A stretch of 64,000 bases of DNA from Pseudanabaena sp. ABRG5-3 (GCF_003967015.1 NZ_AP017560.1:1240001-1304000), one strand, 5' to 3'; positions 1 through 9,600 are shown, numbered from the stretch's first letter. The notes: generated by a model not told the origin, from the letters alone. Numbers and translations: made by a program.

Positions 1-168
1 TACCCTCACAGACCAGATAGCCTCATCACTATTGATACACTTGAAATGTAAAGAAGGATGAAATGAATTTTCTGCCCACAATCGGTAAGCTTTTCTAGCA
101 CTTTGTCTGACATCATCATCAAGTTTTCGATACTCAATCCAAAATGAAGGTAAGATAAACGATTTCAT
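1..168 (-). CDS. RelE/ParE-like toxin, partial (cut by window edge)
   Basis: Translation of the minus strand from an ATG at 168 gives 56 open residues running off the window edge. The sequence opens MKSFILPSFWIEYRKLDDDV and contains HPSLHFKC followed by WSVRV. This layout (helical start, then a short stretch ending in a W-S-V-R strand) is the one seen in cyanobacterial ParE/RelE-type ribosome or gyrase toxins, so a type II toxin is inferred. The ATG overlaps the stop of the upstream 76-residue protein as ATGA, which means translational coupling, as expected for antitoxin-toxin order. The C-terminus is missing from the window, so completeness and catalytic residues cannot be judged. Confidence 0.6.
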   Translation of the reverse strand, partial: MKSFILPSFWIEYRKLDDDVRQSARKAYRLWAENSFHPSLHFKCINSDEAIWSVRV

Positions 169-395
169 AGCTGTTCGTAATCAAGAGCAACAGCTTTTCC
201 CTCAGAGATTTCTTGCTTAGCACGCCTAGCTGCCATAACCAGTTTAGATTGCGTCTTTTCAAATGACTTGCTCCATTTAATGTCATCTTGCAAGTCATAA
301 ATATACTCTCTCAAATGTTCTGTAACCTTCTCCTGTAGACTATCAGGCAAAGTCTCCATTATCTTGACTAGCGTTGTAATTTGAGGTGACGACAT
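165..395 (-). CDS. Type II antitoxin-like protein
   Basis: This is a 76-residue acidic, helical protein with no recognised DNA-binding motif. Its length, charge pattern (ends in SEGKAVALDYEQL) and ATGA overlap with the downstream RelE/ParE-like frame indicate the antitoxin of a two-gene addiction module. Such proteins bind and neutralise the toxin and often repress their own promoter. The family assignment rests mainly on context. A start at 395 is the only sensible one, and the next upstream gene begins beyond 460. Confidence 0.55.
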   Translation of the reverse strand: MSSPQITTLVKIMETLPDSLQEKVTEHLREYIYDLQDDIKWSKSFEKTQSKLVMAARRAKQEISEGKAVALDYEQL

Positions 396-461
396 AGTTG
401 TAATAGTCTAGAGAAATGTTCTAATTTTAAAGCTAGCACAAATTTACTTTTGCATGTCAGT

Positions 462-1337
462 CTAGGCGAGGTTGTCGATATATTCGAGGCATTTACGCAT
501 TTGTTGCTGCATGGTGGCGCGATCGCTATGAAATCTTCTGCCGTGACCGGGAAGTACCCATTCAAAATTGTAAGTCGCTAACCTTGCCATCGACTTACCG
601 AGTTCTGTCCACGAATACCAACAAGCATTCCGAAAAGCGTGAAGTTGTTGTAAACGATCTGACCATGCCAGATGATCGCCACTAAATAGAAACTTCTCCT
701 GATAGAGTAAAACCGTGTGTCCCTTGGTATGTCCAGCAACGGGAATAATCAGTAAATCAGTATCTAATTGATAATTTTCTACACTTTGTAGTTGAATCTC
801 TACGGATTTAGTTCCTGAGGAAATATCGTCAATATGCAGAATGCGATCGCACTGAAAATGTTGATGATACTTCTCATGATCGGCGATATCATCACGATGG
901 GTGAGATACATATAACGAATTCCGCCCATGTTCTCAATTTGTTTCACAAGCGGTGGTGCAAAGCGAGGAGAATCCACCAGAATATTTCCTTCAGGACGTT
1001 GAATCAAGTAACTTGCTGCACCGTAGGAACTCTCAGAGTGATAACCGCAGTGATAGACATTTTCGGCGACTAGTAGAGGAAATTGCTCTTGGATAGCTTT
1101 AATATCGGTCGGCTTCTCGACAGTGCCAATTGACGCAGTAGGACAAGCCAACAGCGCTTGCATTGCTTTGATTCTTTGCAACTCATCCTGTGGTTGTTGG
1201 TAAACTGCTGATTGGTCATCCTGCCAGTTAAAGACTTCTGGAGCCATCCAACGACAGGTATCGCAATCGATGCAACTACTATCTACATAAAAATCACCAG
1301 CAATATTTTGCGATCGACGATGTTTGAGGTTAGCCAT
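462..1337 (-). CDS. Ferredoxin-domain metallo-beta-lactamase-fold hydrolase
   Basis: The 291-residue protein has two parts. Residues 15-70 resemble a single-cluster ferredoxin, with Cys22, Cys25, Cys28 and Cys65 (CIDCDTC ... ACPTASIG). Residues 85-290 are a metallo-beta-lactamase fold. Metal-ligand candidates are His147, Asp153 and His154 in THRDDIADH, His203 in PVAGHTKGH, Asp221-His222 in SGDH, and His265 in PGHGRR. In the classical HxHxDH motif the second position is His; here it is Asp149, so the first metal site may be altered. Cyanobacteria commonly carry this ferredoxin-MBL fusion, but its substrate is unknown. It is probably cytoplasmic, as no signal peptide is visible. It lies 15 bp downstream of the next gene on the same strand, so co-transcription is plausible. 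Confidence 0.8.
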   Translation of the reverse strand: MANLKHRRSQNIAGDFYVDSSCIDCDTCRWMAPEVFNWQDDQSAVYQQPQDELQRIKAMQALLACPTASIGTVEKPTDIKAIQEQFPLLVAENVYHCGYHSESSYGAASYLIQRPEGNILVDSPRFAPPLVKQIENMGGIRYMYLTHRDDIADHEKYHQHFQCDRILHIDDISSGTKSVEIQLQSVENYQLDTDLLIIPVAGHTKGHTVLLYQEKFLFSGDHLAWSDRLQQLHAFRNACWYSWTELGKSMARLATYNFEWVLPGHGRRFHSDRATMQQQMRKCLEYIDNLA

Positions 1338-1352
1338 AGCAGCAATAGATAT

Positions 1353-3164
1353 TTAGAATTGAGGATTAGCTGGAGGTGGAGAGATGAAAATCGCGATCGC
1401 ATTGTGGACAGGGGCAATCTCAGTTATAGGACGATTGAGGATATTGCCACCGAGGAACAGAGTGGAAGAACTACCTCCATCGAGATTTAGCGCATCAACT
1501 GCACCGAGCTTTCTGAGAACTTCCGCAGTTTGCAACAGATTAGGGGCAACGCCTTCAGGAGCCGCTTGCACTGTGGCGAGAAGTAGTTTGCCTTTTTCCT
1601 TGGTGGTAGCGATCGCACTGCGATCGGCAGCTTGGGTATCAAAACCTGCTTGGAAAGTTTCTAATTTGCCATCTAGGGATATATTGCCATTTTTCAGTAA
1701 CAGGGGCCCCGCACCAATCAAGTTAGGAAAGTTAGAAAACTTTTCGGGAACGAAGGCTTGACGACCGCGCACGGTCATTCCCACAGGTAATTGTTTTGCT
1801 GCTTCAGGAGATTGTCTTGCCACTAAAACATACCCATCACTAGGAATGGCAACCTGTCCCACCCCGACTGCACCACCTTGGTACTGAGCAACTACGCGAT
1901 CGCCACGGACTACGATCAGCAATTCATTTTCAGTCAATGGCGTATAACCACTGCCCCAGTTGGGAGTATAACGAGCAATTCCGCGTTGGACATAGCCGCT
2001 ATTGAGATTTGTGAGCGTGATTTTGGTTTGATTGGCAGTAGTAATTTCTTCAGTGAAGTTGAGGCGATCGATTAGTGTCTCTCCCTTCTCATTCCACGCG
2101 ATCGTACCTCTGACTAGAGCCGTTCCTGCAATCCAGCGATTACCTTCACGGATTGCACCTACGGGTAATTGACGAATCCGATTAAAGAATCCTCCATTAA
2201 TCGCGCCTACCGCTTGAACTTTTTCCACCATTTGCGGCACTGGTAATAAACCGAGGATACCATTGGGTGAGCCATCGGGATTACTCCAAATCGGACGTAA
2301 TTTTAGCCTTGGTTGCTTGAGATCAACTTCCAAAGCTGTAACGGAGAACTTAATCGTTTTGGGATCTTTATCCGTTTTCGGTTTATTGGGAATCTCGACA
2401 ATTTTTTCAATTCTCTTTAATCCATCAGCCCATTGCACCGTGAGACTCGGTGGTACATAGTCACGGCGCAGATCAATCACCATGCGGGGCGTGGGACTAC
2501 TCAAAAGCTCGATCGCAGGATTAATCGCCTCATTAGTATCAATCTGAATTTGGGTTAATTTGCCCTGTTGTTGCACCGTTACCGATTTCACCAGATTGCC
2601 TGCGGTGGTATTTGTGCCAATCGGTTGATCGGCAGCCATCTCTGCTGACACCACGACATTAATCACATTACCCTGATGACTCACTCGCCAAGGAGTACGC
2701 CGATTGAGATCAATCACAAGGCGATCGCCCCAAGCCTGTTTACTGCGCCGCACCGCCTGTATTTTCGTGTCAGGAGTGTAAATATTGAGGGAATTGCCAA
2801 TAATTTCTGTCCGCCATTGCTCGGCAAAGGGAGTGAGATCGAGATAGCGAAATCTCCCTGTACTATCAAAAGCTACTCGCGAAAAGGTAGGGCTAGAAAA
2901 CCAGCGCACCCTTTGGCGATCGGCTTTTTCGGAATCCATCATCTGCACACCTAAGCCACCCGTCAGCCAGTCTTCCTGCACATACAGATTTTGCTGTCCC
3001 TGTTCCACTCGCCTGATCCATCGTCCTGACCAAGGCTGTCCATTGAGTTGAATTACATTGCCGCTCTCAGGTACGGGGGCGGAAGGAGCGCTATCCGCAA
3101 TGAGAAATTGGCTAAAACTGACAGCAATAAGGGAAATTAGCGTTTTATGGTATGTCATTTTCAT
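1353..3164 (-). CDS. Exported phosphodiester glycosidase-family protein with AMIN-like N-terminus
   Basis: This 603-residue protein starts with a signal peptide (MKMTYHKTLISLIAVSFSQF, cleavage likely near SAP at about 25). Residues 30-250 hold repeated beta-rich stretches such as DRLVIDLNRRTPWRV and PRMVIDLRRDYVPP. These resemble AMIN domains, which bind peptidoglycan or localise envelope proteins. Residues 270-600 match the phosphodiester glycosidase (NAGPA/DUF2233) family: AINGGFFN near the start of the domain, then LIGAGPLLLKNG, and a C-terminal LNLDGGSSSTLF. The role is therefore inferred to be envelope glycan processing in the periplasm. The gene could share a transcript with the ferredoxin-MBL gene just downstream. 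The exact substrate cannot be read from sequence. Confidence 0.8.
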   Translation of the reverse strand: MKMTYHKTLISLIAVSFSQFLIADSAPSAPVPESGNVIQLNGQPWSGRWIRRVEQGQQNLYVQEDWLTGGLGVQMMDSEKADRQRVRWFSSPTFSRVAFDSTGRFRYLDLTPFAEQWRTEIIGNSLNIYTPDTKIQAVRRSKQAWGDRLVIDLNRRTPWRVSHQGNVINVVVSAEMAADQPIGTNTTAGNLVKSVTVQQQGKLTQIQIDTNEAINPAIELLSSPTPRMVIDLRRDYVPPSLTVQWADGLKRIEKIVEIPNKPKTDKDPKTIKFSVTALEVDLKQPRLKLRPIWSNPDGSPNGILGLLPVPQMVEKVQAVGAINGGFFNRIRQLPVGAIREGNRWIAGTALVRGTIAWNEKGETLIDRLNFTEEITTANQTKITLTNLNSGYVQRGIARYTPNWGSGYTPLTENELLIVVRGDRVVAQYQGGAVGVGQVAIPSDGYVLVARQSPEAAKQLPVGMTVRGRQAFVPEKFSNFPNLIGAGPLLLKNGNISLDGKLETFQAGFDTQAADRSAIATTKEKGKLLLATVQAAPEGVAPNLLQTAEVLRKLGAVDALNLDGGSSSTLFLGGNILNRPITEIAPVHNAIAIFISPPPANPQF

Positions 3165-3236
3165 GATGCTAAACGGTGACTAATTTGCGTGATGTTGAGG
3201 GCATCAAAGAGGTCATCAAAACTATGCAGAAATAAT

Positions 3237-4289
3237 TTAAGGCGCAGGATTAAAGTAGCGGGCATGAACTTGGTCGATTTCGGCTAAAATCTCAGTATTT
3301 AGCTGTACTTTAGCACTGTCGATATTTTCCTTGAGTTGTTCCATCGTGGTTGCGCCAATAATTGTACTGGTAACAAACCACCGACTTCGCACAAATGCTA
3401 GCGCCAATTGGGTTGGAGATAAATCATATTTTTTTGCGATCGCTGCATATTCCGCAGTCGCCGCCTGTACATTTACCTTCTTATAGCGCTGTCCAAACTG
3501 CGGGAATAGGGTAATACGGGTATTGCTAGGCGAACCTTGGACATATTTGCCTGAAAGATGCCCAAATCCCAAAGGACTATAGGCTAGTAGCCCCACTTGC
3601 TCACGATAGCAAGCTTCGGTTAGCCCCATTTCAAAGGTGCGATTGATCAGGTTATAGGCATTTTGAATCGAGACAATTTTCGGTAAACCTAACTGCTTGG
3701 CAGTATGGCTAAATTCGCTAAGGCCCCAAGGTGTTTCATTGCTAACTCCCAAATGACGAATTTTACCTGCTTGAATTAGTTCCGCAAATGTGGCTAATTG
3801 ATCGGAGATCGCCACCATTTCCCGCTCATTTTGTGGCTCAAATGTGACCTGCCCAAACATCGGTACATTGCGATCTGGCCAGTGGATTTGATAAAGATCG
3901 ATATAGTCAGTTTGCAATCTCTTGAGGCTATCATCAACTGCTTGCAAAATATTTTTACGACTTAAAGCCGCGATCGAGTCATCTCGTAACCAACTGTAAT
4001 TACGACCTGTGCCAATAATTTTGGTAGCAATAATTAATTTATCTCGTTGTTGCTTAATGTGTGGTTGGGCTAGCCATTCCCCAATATATTGCTCAGTTCT
4101 ACCCTGCGTTGCTGCATTGGGTGGGACTGGATACATTTCTGCCGTATCAATAAAGTTAATCCCCCGTGCGATCGCGTAGTCTAGTTGCTCATGGGCTTCG
4201 GCGATCGTGTTTTGCTGTCCATAGGTCATTGTCCCTAGACATATTTCTGATACTAACAGTTCACTTGTGCCAAGTCTCTTGTATTCCAT
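3237..4289 (-). CDS. Aldo/keto reductase (Tas-like)
   Basis: The 350-residue protein has the full aldo/keto reductase barrel: MEYKRLGTSELLVSEICLGT at the start, FIDTAEMYP with the catalytic Asp and Tyr, then YIDLYQIHWPD, GVSNETPWG and a C-terminal SRWFVTSTIIGATT NADPH-binding segment. The long insertion after the Tyr motif and the LYQIHWPDR sequence resemble the Tas/YghZ-type group rather than the shorter xylose-reductase group. It should act in the cytoplasm as an NADPH-dependent carbonyl reductase; the physiological substrate is unknown. The start ATG at 4289 matches the family's N-terminus. It appears to be a single-gene unit. Confidence 0.88.
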   Translation of the reverse strand: MEYKRLGTSELLVSEICLGTMTYGQQNTIAEAHEQLDYAIARGINFIDTAEMYPVPPNAATQGRTEQYIGEWLAQPHIKQQRDKLIIATKIIGTGRNYSWLRDDSIAALSRKNILQAVDDSLKRLQTDYIDLYQIHWPDRNVPMFGQVTFEPQNEREMVAISDQLATFAELIQAGKIRHLGVSNETPWGLSEFSHTAKQLGLPKIVSIQNAYNLINRTFEMGLTEACYREQVGLLAYSPLGFGHLSGKYVQGSPSNTRITLFPQFGQRYKKVNVQAATAEYAAIAKKYDLSPTQLALAFVRSRWFVTSTIIGATTMEQLKENIDSAKVQLNTEILAEIDQVHARYFNPAP

Positions 4290-4429
4290 GTTTGATGCAC
4301 ATACATTGCAAACATAACAATACTATGGAAGTCTATCTTCAGATTAGCAAATAGTTCTATGTGATTTCGCGATCGCTAATTTCCCAGATCCTATCAAAGA
4401 ATGTCGGCAATTGGCAGTTACGGAAATTT

Positions 4430-4456
4430 TTGACCAAAATATCGAAATGCTATAAT
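4430..4456 (+). promoter_or_regulatory. Candidate sigma70-type promoter for the Uma2 gene
   Basis: A TTGACC hexamer at 4430-4435 and a perfect TATAAT at 4451-4456 are separated by 15 bp, slightly less than the optimal 17. The gene start follows 37 bp later. Only the pattern supports it; no transcript data are available. Confidence 0.35.
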
Positions 4457-4493
4457 AATTGCCACAGTAAACAGATAACTATTAGTGATAACG

Positions 4494-5045
4494 ATGTTGC
4501 TAGATATCCGCTTAATATCAGTTGCAGAATATCATTCTATGGGTGAGCTAGGTATTCTAAATCCTGATGAGAAAGTGGAACTGTTAGCGGGGCAAATTGT
4601 CAAAAAAGCTATGAAGGGAACGCGACATACATCCACAAATAAGCGTATAGAAAAAGTTTTAGAGAATCTTTTAGGCGATCGCGTATTGGTAAGAACACAA
4701 GATCCAATTAGACTGGACAATTATTCGGAGCCAGAGCCAGATGTGGCGCTTGTAGTTCCCAATCTTTCTTTTTATGCCGATCATCATCCCACACCATCAG
4801 AAGTTTATTTAATTATTGAAATAGCCGATACGACTCTGCGACAAGACTGTGAGTACAAGGCTAAGCTCTATGCCCAAGCGGGTATTGAGGACTATTGGGT
4901 ATTAGATATTAATAATCGTCAGCTATATGTTTTTCGATTACCAAGTCCAGAGGGATATCTCTCCCGCCAAGTACTATCTGATGGCGAGGTGATTTCTCCT
5001 CTAGCATTTCCTGATATTAAGGTATCGATATCTGATTTCTTGTAA
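4494..5045 (+). CDS. Uma2 family protein (DUF820, restriction-endonuclease-like fold)
   Basis: This 183-residue protein belongs to the Uma2/DUF820 family, which is greatly expanded in cyanobacteria. It has the expected PD-(D/E)xK-like pieces: EPEPDVALVV, then YLIIEIADTT, then YKAKLYAQAGIEDYWVLDI. The ATG at 4494 is preferred over a GTG nine bases upstream because the family begins close to this point. Members are thought to be nucleases on structural grounds, but their biological role is unsettled. It stands alone between an aldo/keto reductase and the secretion-like locus on the opposite strand. Confidence 0.8.
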   Translation: MLLDIRLISVAEYHSMGELGILNPDEKVELLAGQIVKKAMKGTRHTSTNKRIEKVLENLLGDRVLVRTQDPIRLDNYSEPEPDVALVVPNLSFYADHHPTPSEVYLIIEIADTTLRQDCEYKAKLYAQAGIEDYWVLDINNRQLYVFRLPSPEGYLSRQVLSDGEVISPLAFPDIKVSISDFL

Positions 5046-5117
5046 ATTAGTATTGGGGAAAAGATGGAGATCGCTCAGATCCTCAATTTTTTAAATAGGT
5101 GATCGCTACTCCTACAA

Positions 5118-5867
5118 TTATTTCCCACCCATTAATGTGGGTTGCTCTGGTAAATCACGTTCTCTCTTATATTCTTCTCTTTTCTTTTCCTCTTCAATTT
5201 CCTGCCAAGTATCAAGTTGCTCAAAGTTAGAACTAATGCCAAATTTGTCTTTTACTTGATCGGAAATGTCTGTAATTATTGCAGGAGCAGAATCCTCTGG
5301 TAAGTTCGGATTTTTGGCAATCATTTCATCGTAAACAGCGATCGCTGGCGCAATAATCTCATCGTAATTTTTCACCAAACCACCACATAGCATCGTTATA
5401 AAGATCATGCTGCTTGCTGTACCTTTCCTTAGCACTCCGATGGTTTGGTAAAATCGGTTAGTAATGCCATTGATAAGTGTATCTAGTGGTGAATTATCTG
5501 TATTATTTGGTGCAGCCTGACTACTTACCGATGTGGAATTAGTACTTCCCATTTGGATTGGTAAGTTAGCACTGAGAATTTCGGAAATAGCCCCTAAGCC
5601 ATAAACCTGTTCGGCAATTTGAGTTTTCTTGTCCAGATACTCACTGGTTTCTTCATAAGTTTTAATTGTAATTTTAGTTTTATCTACAAATTCCTCCCAA
5701 AAATCATGAACGAAGTCTGAATACTGATCGTCACGCCATGTTGATTCAAGGTTATGCCATTGGTTTATTAATCTGCTAAATTCTTGATTTAATACGTCTC
5801 TCAGATTTTGCAATTGTCGAGATAGTTCTTGGGCATCTTCAATATCAAACTTTGTCTGTACTGCCAT
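5118..5867 (-). CDS. WXG100-like protein with C-terminal extension (candidate type VII-like substrate)
   Basis: This 249-residue protein has an N-terminal helical hairpin of about 95 residues aligned with the neighbouring 97-residue protein: QWHNLESTWRDDQY here against QWANLRSCWHDDQY there. The turn reads W44-R-D46, where a canonical WXG protein has W-x-G. After a low-complexity linker rich in Ser, Asn and Thr (about 105-130) comes a second helical segment containing a hydrophobic stretch, SSMIFITMLCGGLV. The tail is highly charged and ends TLMGGK. Long WXG proteins with extra C-terminal domains are often effectors or substrates of type VII-like machines, so that is the inferred role. No YxxxD/E export signal was seen. 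The start lies 3 bp after the upstream stop, so the two are co-transcribed. Confidence 0.6.
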   Translation of the reverse strand: MAVQTKFDIEDAQELSRQLQNLRDVLNQEFSRLINQWHNLESTWRDDQYSDFVHDFWEEFVDKTKITIKTYEETSEYLDKKTQIAEQVYGLGAISEILSANLPIQMGSTNSTSVSSQAAPNNTDNSPLDTLINGITNRFYQTIGVLRKGTASSMIFITMLCGGLVKNYDEIIAPAIAVYDEMIAKNPNLPEDSAPAIITDISDQVKDKFGISSNFEQLDTWQEIEEEKKREEYKRERDLPEQPTLMGGK

Positions 5868-5870
5868 AGC

Positions 5871-6164
5871 CTAAAGTCCTTTTAAAGCTCCCAATTTAGC
5901 CCTACGCTCTTCGGCAATGCGAACTTGGTCACGCATGAATGAGATAAATTCTTCAGATTCTTTCTGGCTATCTTTGTGGGTTGTAGTTAGTTTTTCATAG
6001 AGTGGTTCAAAGGTTTGGTACTGGTCATCATGCCAGCACGATCGCAGGTTTGCCCATTGATTTTCCACCCTTGACCAGTCTTGTTTCATGACTTGATGAA
6101 AGTTTTCCAATTGCTTGAGTAAGTCTTTTGCATCATCAAGATCGAATGTAGTTTGTGCTGCCAT
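5871..6164 (-). CDS. WXG100-like small helical protein
   Basis: This 97-residue protein fits the WXG100 size and shape: two predicted helices separated by a turn at W44-H-D46. It is clearly a paralogue of the N-terminus of the next gene, sharing the DD-A--L--QL-N start and the QW-NL-S-W-DDQY segment. The turn Gly is replaced by Asp, so the strict WXG motif is lost while the Trp is kept. Canonical members are secreted as dimers through FtsK/SpoIIIE-type ATPases. A role as structural partner or substrate of the ATPase encoded upstream is inferred from gene order only. Confidence 0.6.
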   Translation of the reverse strand: MAAQTTFDLDDAKDLLKQLENFHQVMKQDWSRVENQWANLRSCWHDDQYQTFEPLYEKLTTTHKDSQKESEEFISFMRDQVRIAEERRAKLGALKGL

Positions 6165-6199
6165 AATGTCCTCTTCTAGTTCTATTTAGCCTTGGAGAA

Positions 6200-6219
6200 C
6201 AAGGGGCTTAAGCCCCTTG
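6200..6219. repeat. Perfect 20-bp palindrome between WXG100-like genes
   Basis: The stretch CAAGGGGCTTAAGCCCCTTG is a perfect palindrome lying between the 90- and 97-residue WXG100-like genes. In RNA it could form a short stem. It lacks a clear U-tract on the coding strand, so it is more likely a processing or attenuation element than a full terminator. Confidence 0.5.
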
Positions 6220-6225
6220 CCTGTT

Positions 6226-6498
6226 TTAATTTCTTTCAAATTCTTCGACTATTTCCAAAAAGCGCTCTAGCCATTTTTTAGCATCATCACCCGCGTCAAG
6301 CGCAGATTGAGTTGTCTTAGTTGTTTCTTCAAATTCTTTGGTAAAGCGTTCTTTGGATTCGCCTTGCCAAGACTCATCACACTTCTTCCATTTGGCTTCT
6401 AGTTCCTTAAACTCATCACCAACTTGTCTCTGGAAATTACCCAACACATCGATAAACCGACTGAGTTCATCAATATTGACATCTATATCTCTTGCCAT
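6226..6498 (-). CDS. WXG100 family protein (canonical WXG motif)
   Basis: This 90-residue acidic protein shows the classical ESAT-6/WXG100 pattern: a first helix, W37, then the turn W44-Q-G46 in CDESWQGESKERF, and a second amphipathic helix to the C-terminus. Length and motif position match the family exactly. No YxxxD/E signal occurs after the second helix. It sits 182 bp downstream of the FtsK-like ATPase gene on the same strand and is the strongest single sign that the locus is related to type VII secretion. Whether it is exported is unknown. Confidence 0.72.
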   Translation of the reverse strand: MARDIDVNIDELSRFIDVLGNFQRQVGDEFKELEAKWKKCDESWQGESKERFTKEFEETTKTTQSALDAGDDAKKWLERFLEIVEEFERN

Positions 6499-6559
6499 GA
6501 ATTTCTCCTGTTGTATGAATTTACAAATATTCTGTAATGATTGCTCTGCAATGAATACC

Positions 6560-6670
6560 CTGCAATAAATTGCGGGCTGAAAGCTTAAACCCGTTGAAAC
6601 GGGTTGATCTTTAAATACCAGTCAGTTTTAACTGACTTAAGCTTTGAGCCAAGAACTTTAGTTCTTGGTA
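6560..6670. repeat. Cloverleaf-like palindromic repeat between the ATPase and WXG100 genes
   Basis: Several small palindromes are nested here. A closing stem pairs GGCTGAAAGCTTAA (about 6575-6588) with TTAAGCTTTGAGCC (6637-6650) with one mismatch. Inside it are an AACCCGTT/AACGGGTT hairpin at 6588-6605 and an AGTCAGTT/AACTGACT hairpin at 6620-6637. Just outside is a CCAAGAAC/GTTCTTGG hairpin at 6649-6668, and a GCAAT/ATTGC hairpin starts the block. The arms are different from each other but each is perfect, which suggests a conserved folded RNA or a mobile palindromic repeat. I recall similar elements between cyanobacterial genes but cannot confirm a match. Confidence 0.6.
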
Positions 6671-6680
6671 TGGATTGCAA

Positions 6681-9600
6681 TTACTCCCTTTTCTGTTCTA
6701 AATAATTTACATAGGTTGCAAATTCCTGTTTAGTTGGAATGGCGTATGGTTTGAATTTCTCCAGATTAGCGGCTGTGGCTTCATCTTTGAAATAGGCGCG
6801 AAGTTTAGTGAGATTGGCGGCTAGGGTTTCATTGAATAAAGCACGGGAGTCATCGGTAGGCATAGTTAAGCCAATCCGTAGGTCGAAATTGCTGAGGGAA
6901 ATACGCTCTTTCCCTGCAAATAGTTGATTTAAGGTTTTGATACCTTCTACCCAGAGAATTAGATGAATACCCAGTTCTGCACCCTGCGAGGCGATCGCCA
7001 TTAATTTCTTCGCATCATCGGACATATCGGGATTACCGCGATTGTCAACGGTGGGGCGCAAGCTATTGAGGCGTTCTAATGTGCCGATCGCTGCCACAAA
7101 AAAGATGGAAGCACCAAAATTAGTCATATCGGGATCGGCTTCGCGCATTTGCTTACGGCGCTCGAATTCGGCGTGAATATTTTGCAGGGTAGTATTTGCT
7201 TTGCTGATTTGGCGATCGCGGTCGGCGAAGTCTTTAGCGATCGTGATGGGGAAATAGGTTGAGAAGGCTTCAAGGAAATTAAGGGTCATGCTTGACCAGT
7301 GACTACCGCGATCGTCTTCATCGGAGAGGTCGATGATGTGAAATTCGGCTTTTTGGGGTTGATGGCTGGCAACAAGGCTGGTCAAAACGCCGCCGAGGAT
7401 ACCAAAGATATTTTCTTCGATGTTGCCGACTATAAGCATATTGCTGCGGCTACGGCGGCGGAAGATGGCGCGGCTATGGTAGCCGATTTGCATCGCTTCA
7501 CCGACCCATGCAATGCTGGGAAAGTCTCGTACGCGCCAGTTAGACTCGTTGATAACATCCTTGATATCCGCAGGACTGAGCCAAGTATCAGCCGATGCTA
7601 AAACTGTTAATAGTCCATTATTGCGGAGGCGGGTGGGATGTCTACCATCAAAGACCACTAGCTGATCGGTGGGTGGGCGTTGGTAGCCATTGGCTTGTAC
7701 GGTTTCTTGGATTTTGCGTAGGGCTTTTTTGCGTTGATCTGTGGAGGCATCGGCAACTTGACCGATTTCGTTACTGCCTTTGCGCCCAAAGTCAGAGTTG
7801 TAAATAATCCGTCCTGGGCGATCAAGTAAATCGACAGCATCGGTATTTCCTTCTGCTAAGGTCATGGCAGCAACATTTTGATTCATCTGCATTGCCATTC
7901 GCAGATCGATTAGGTCATAGACACTGCGGGTAATGTTTTTGATATTGGGAGATTGAGAAGCTAACAGTAAGTGAATCCCAAAAGCGCGACCTTTTTTAAC
8001 AATGGTGTCAAAGATTTGGTTTAGCTCTGCGGAGATGCTGTCGTTGTCTTCAAATAAAACCTGAAACTCATCAATGACGATGAGAATACGCGGCATTTTC
8101 TTGCCATTGGTTTTGTTGCGATATTCGGCAACCTTGGTAATGTCATTGGATACCGATTTCCATTCGTTAGCCCGAATCTGGAACTGCTCATTGACTTTAC
8201 GCAAGACGCTCAAACCAAACTCGCGATCGCTTTCAATCGAGATGACTTTAGCATGGGGTAATGCTTTTGTAAGATCGAGATCATTAGAAGAGCCAGAATC
8301 TTCACCGCGATCGGGATCGACATAGACTTGAAATTCTACGCCCTCTTTGAAGTCAAGTAGATACAGTTCCAATTCATCAGGAGCATAGCGCATCGCTAAC
8401 CCATTGATAATGCTGTGCAAGGTGTAGCTTTTACCTGCCCCCGGTTTACCAAATAGCAGCGATTGACTGACTTCTAAACCCTTGGGATTTTGTCCTAACC
8501 AGAATTCTAGTTTTTCTCGCGCACCTGCGACACCGATCGCTGTGCGAATTTCACCACGACTATCGCTTGTCCATAGGGTTTCTGGGTATAGCTGCGAGAA
8601 GGCAACGGTGTCAACTTTGACTTCACCACTAGCTTTGCTAATCATGGCGGTGAGTTGGTTAAAGCGATCGCTTTCGGGTGGTTTGTCTAATGTGGCATAG
8701 CAAACGATGCTAGAAATTTTATTAAAAGTATTTGAGCGATCGGGCAAGTTTGAATATATTTGCTTAAACTGTGAGCGATTTAAACTAATTTCTAAATGTA
8801 ATGGTCTTTCTTGAGTCGCGGTAATATACGGCAAATTAATTTCAGTTTCGCCTGCTGTCGAAAGTTCAATTTTAGCCATTTCCGCAGCCTCATTCAGACG
8901 TTGTAAAGCTGACCGATCCTTACGGAGATCCACGCCATAGGTTATTAAAAATGCTTTAACAATATAATTTACAATTTGAAGCTTGACATCATCATCACCA
9001 GCTAAATGCGTATCATCTTCTTTTGTGTTAATTGCAGTTACTTCAGGGAATTCATAAACAAACAGTGGCTCGCCATTGTAGGACTTCCCTGCGGATCGCA
9101 AAATCTGGCAATGTGCTTTGAATAGGTCGTAATTAAAGTTGCGGGGTTTTTCGAGGGTTTCGTCAATGTGAATGATTGTGTAAACCCCTGCTCTGGAACC
9201 ATTGACTAGAAGGCTATTGAGATATTCAAAAGATTTGTTGTCAAATTTGCTAGGAAAGTCGGCAATAAACAGATAACGATAAGCCTCTTGAATCGCTTCG
9301 GCGGCAGCGTTGTAGGCTTCGATATTATCGAAATCACGGCTGAGATAGTTTTGGATGACTTGCTCAGTATGCCCAATCAGTTTATGCAGTTGTTCTTGAA
9401 TGTCATCGCTGGTTGTGTAGGTGCGCTTGCCGCGTATTTCTTCGGGTATACTCTTGAAGGGGAAGGTATTGCCCATGCTAACAGGATCGATAAAGATCCC
9501 TTGTAGCTTACGGACTGGGAATGTTGCTATAGCGCGTAAGGCGATCGCTTCAAGGGCGGCAGTTGCGGCTTGTCTGGTTTCAGGGCTATTGGTGAAGATG

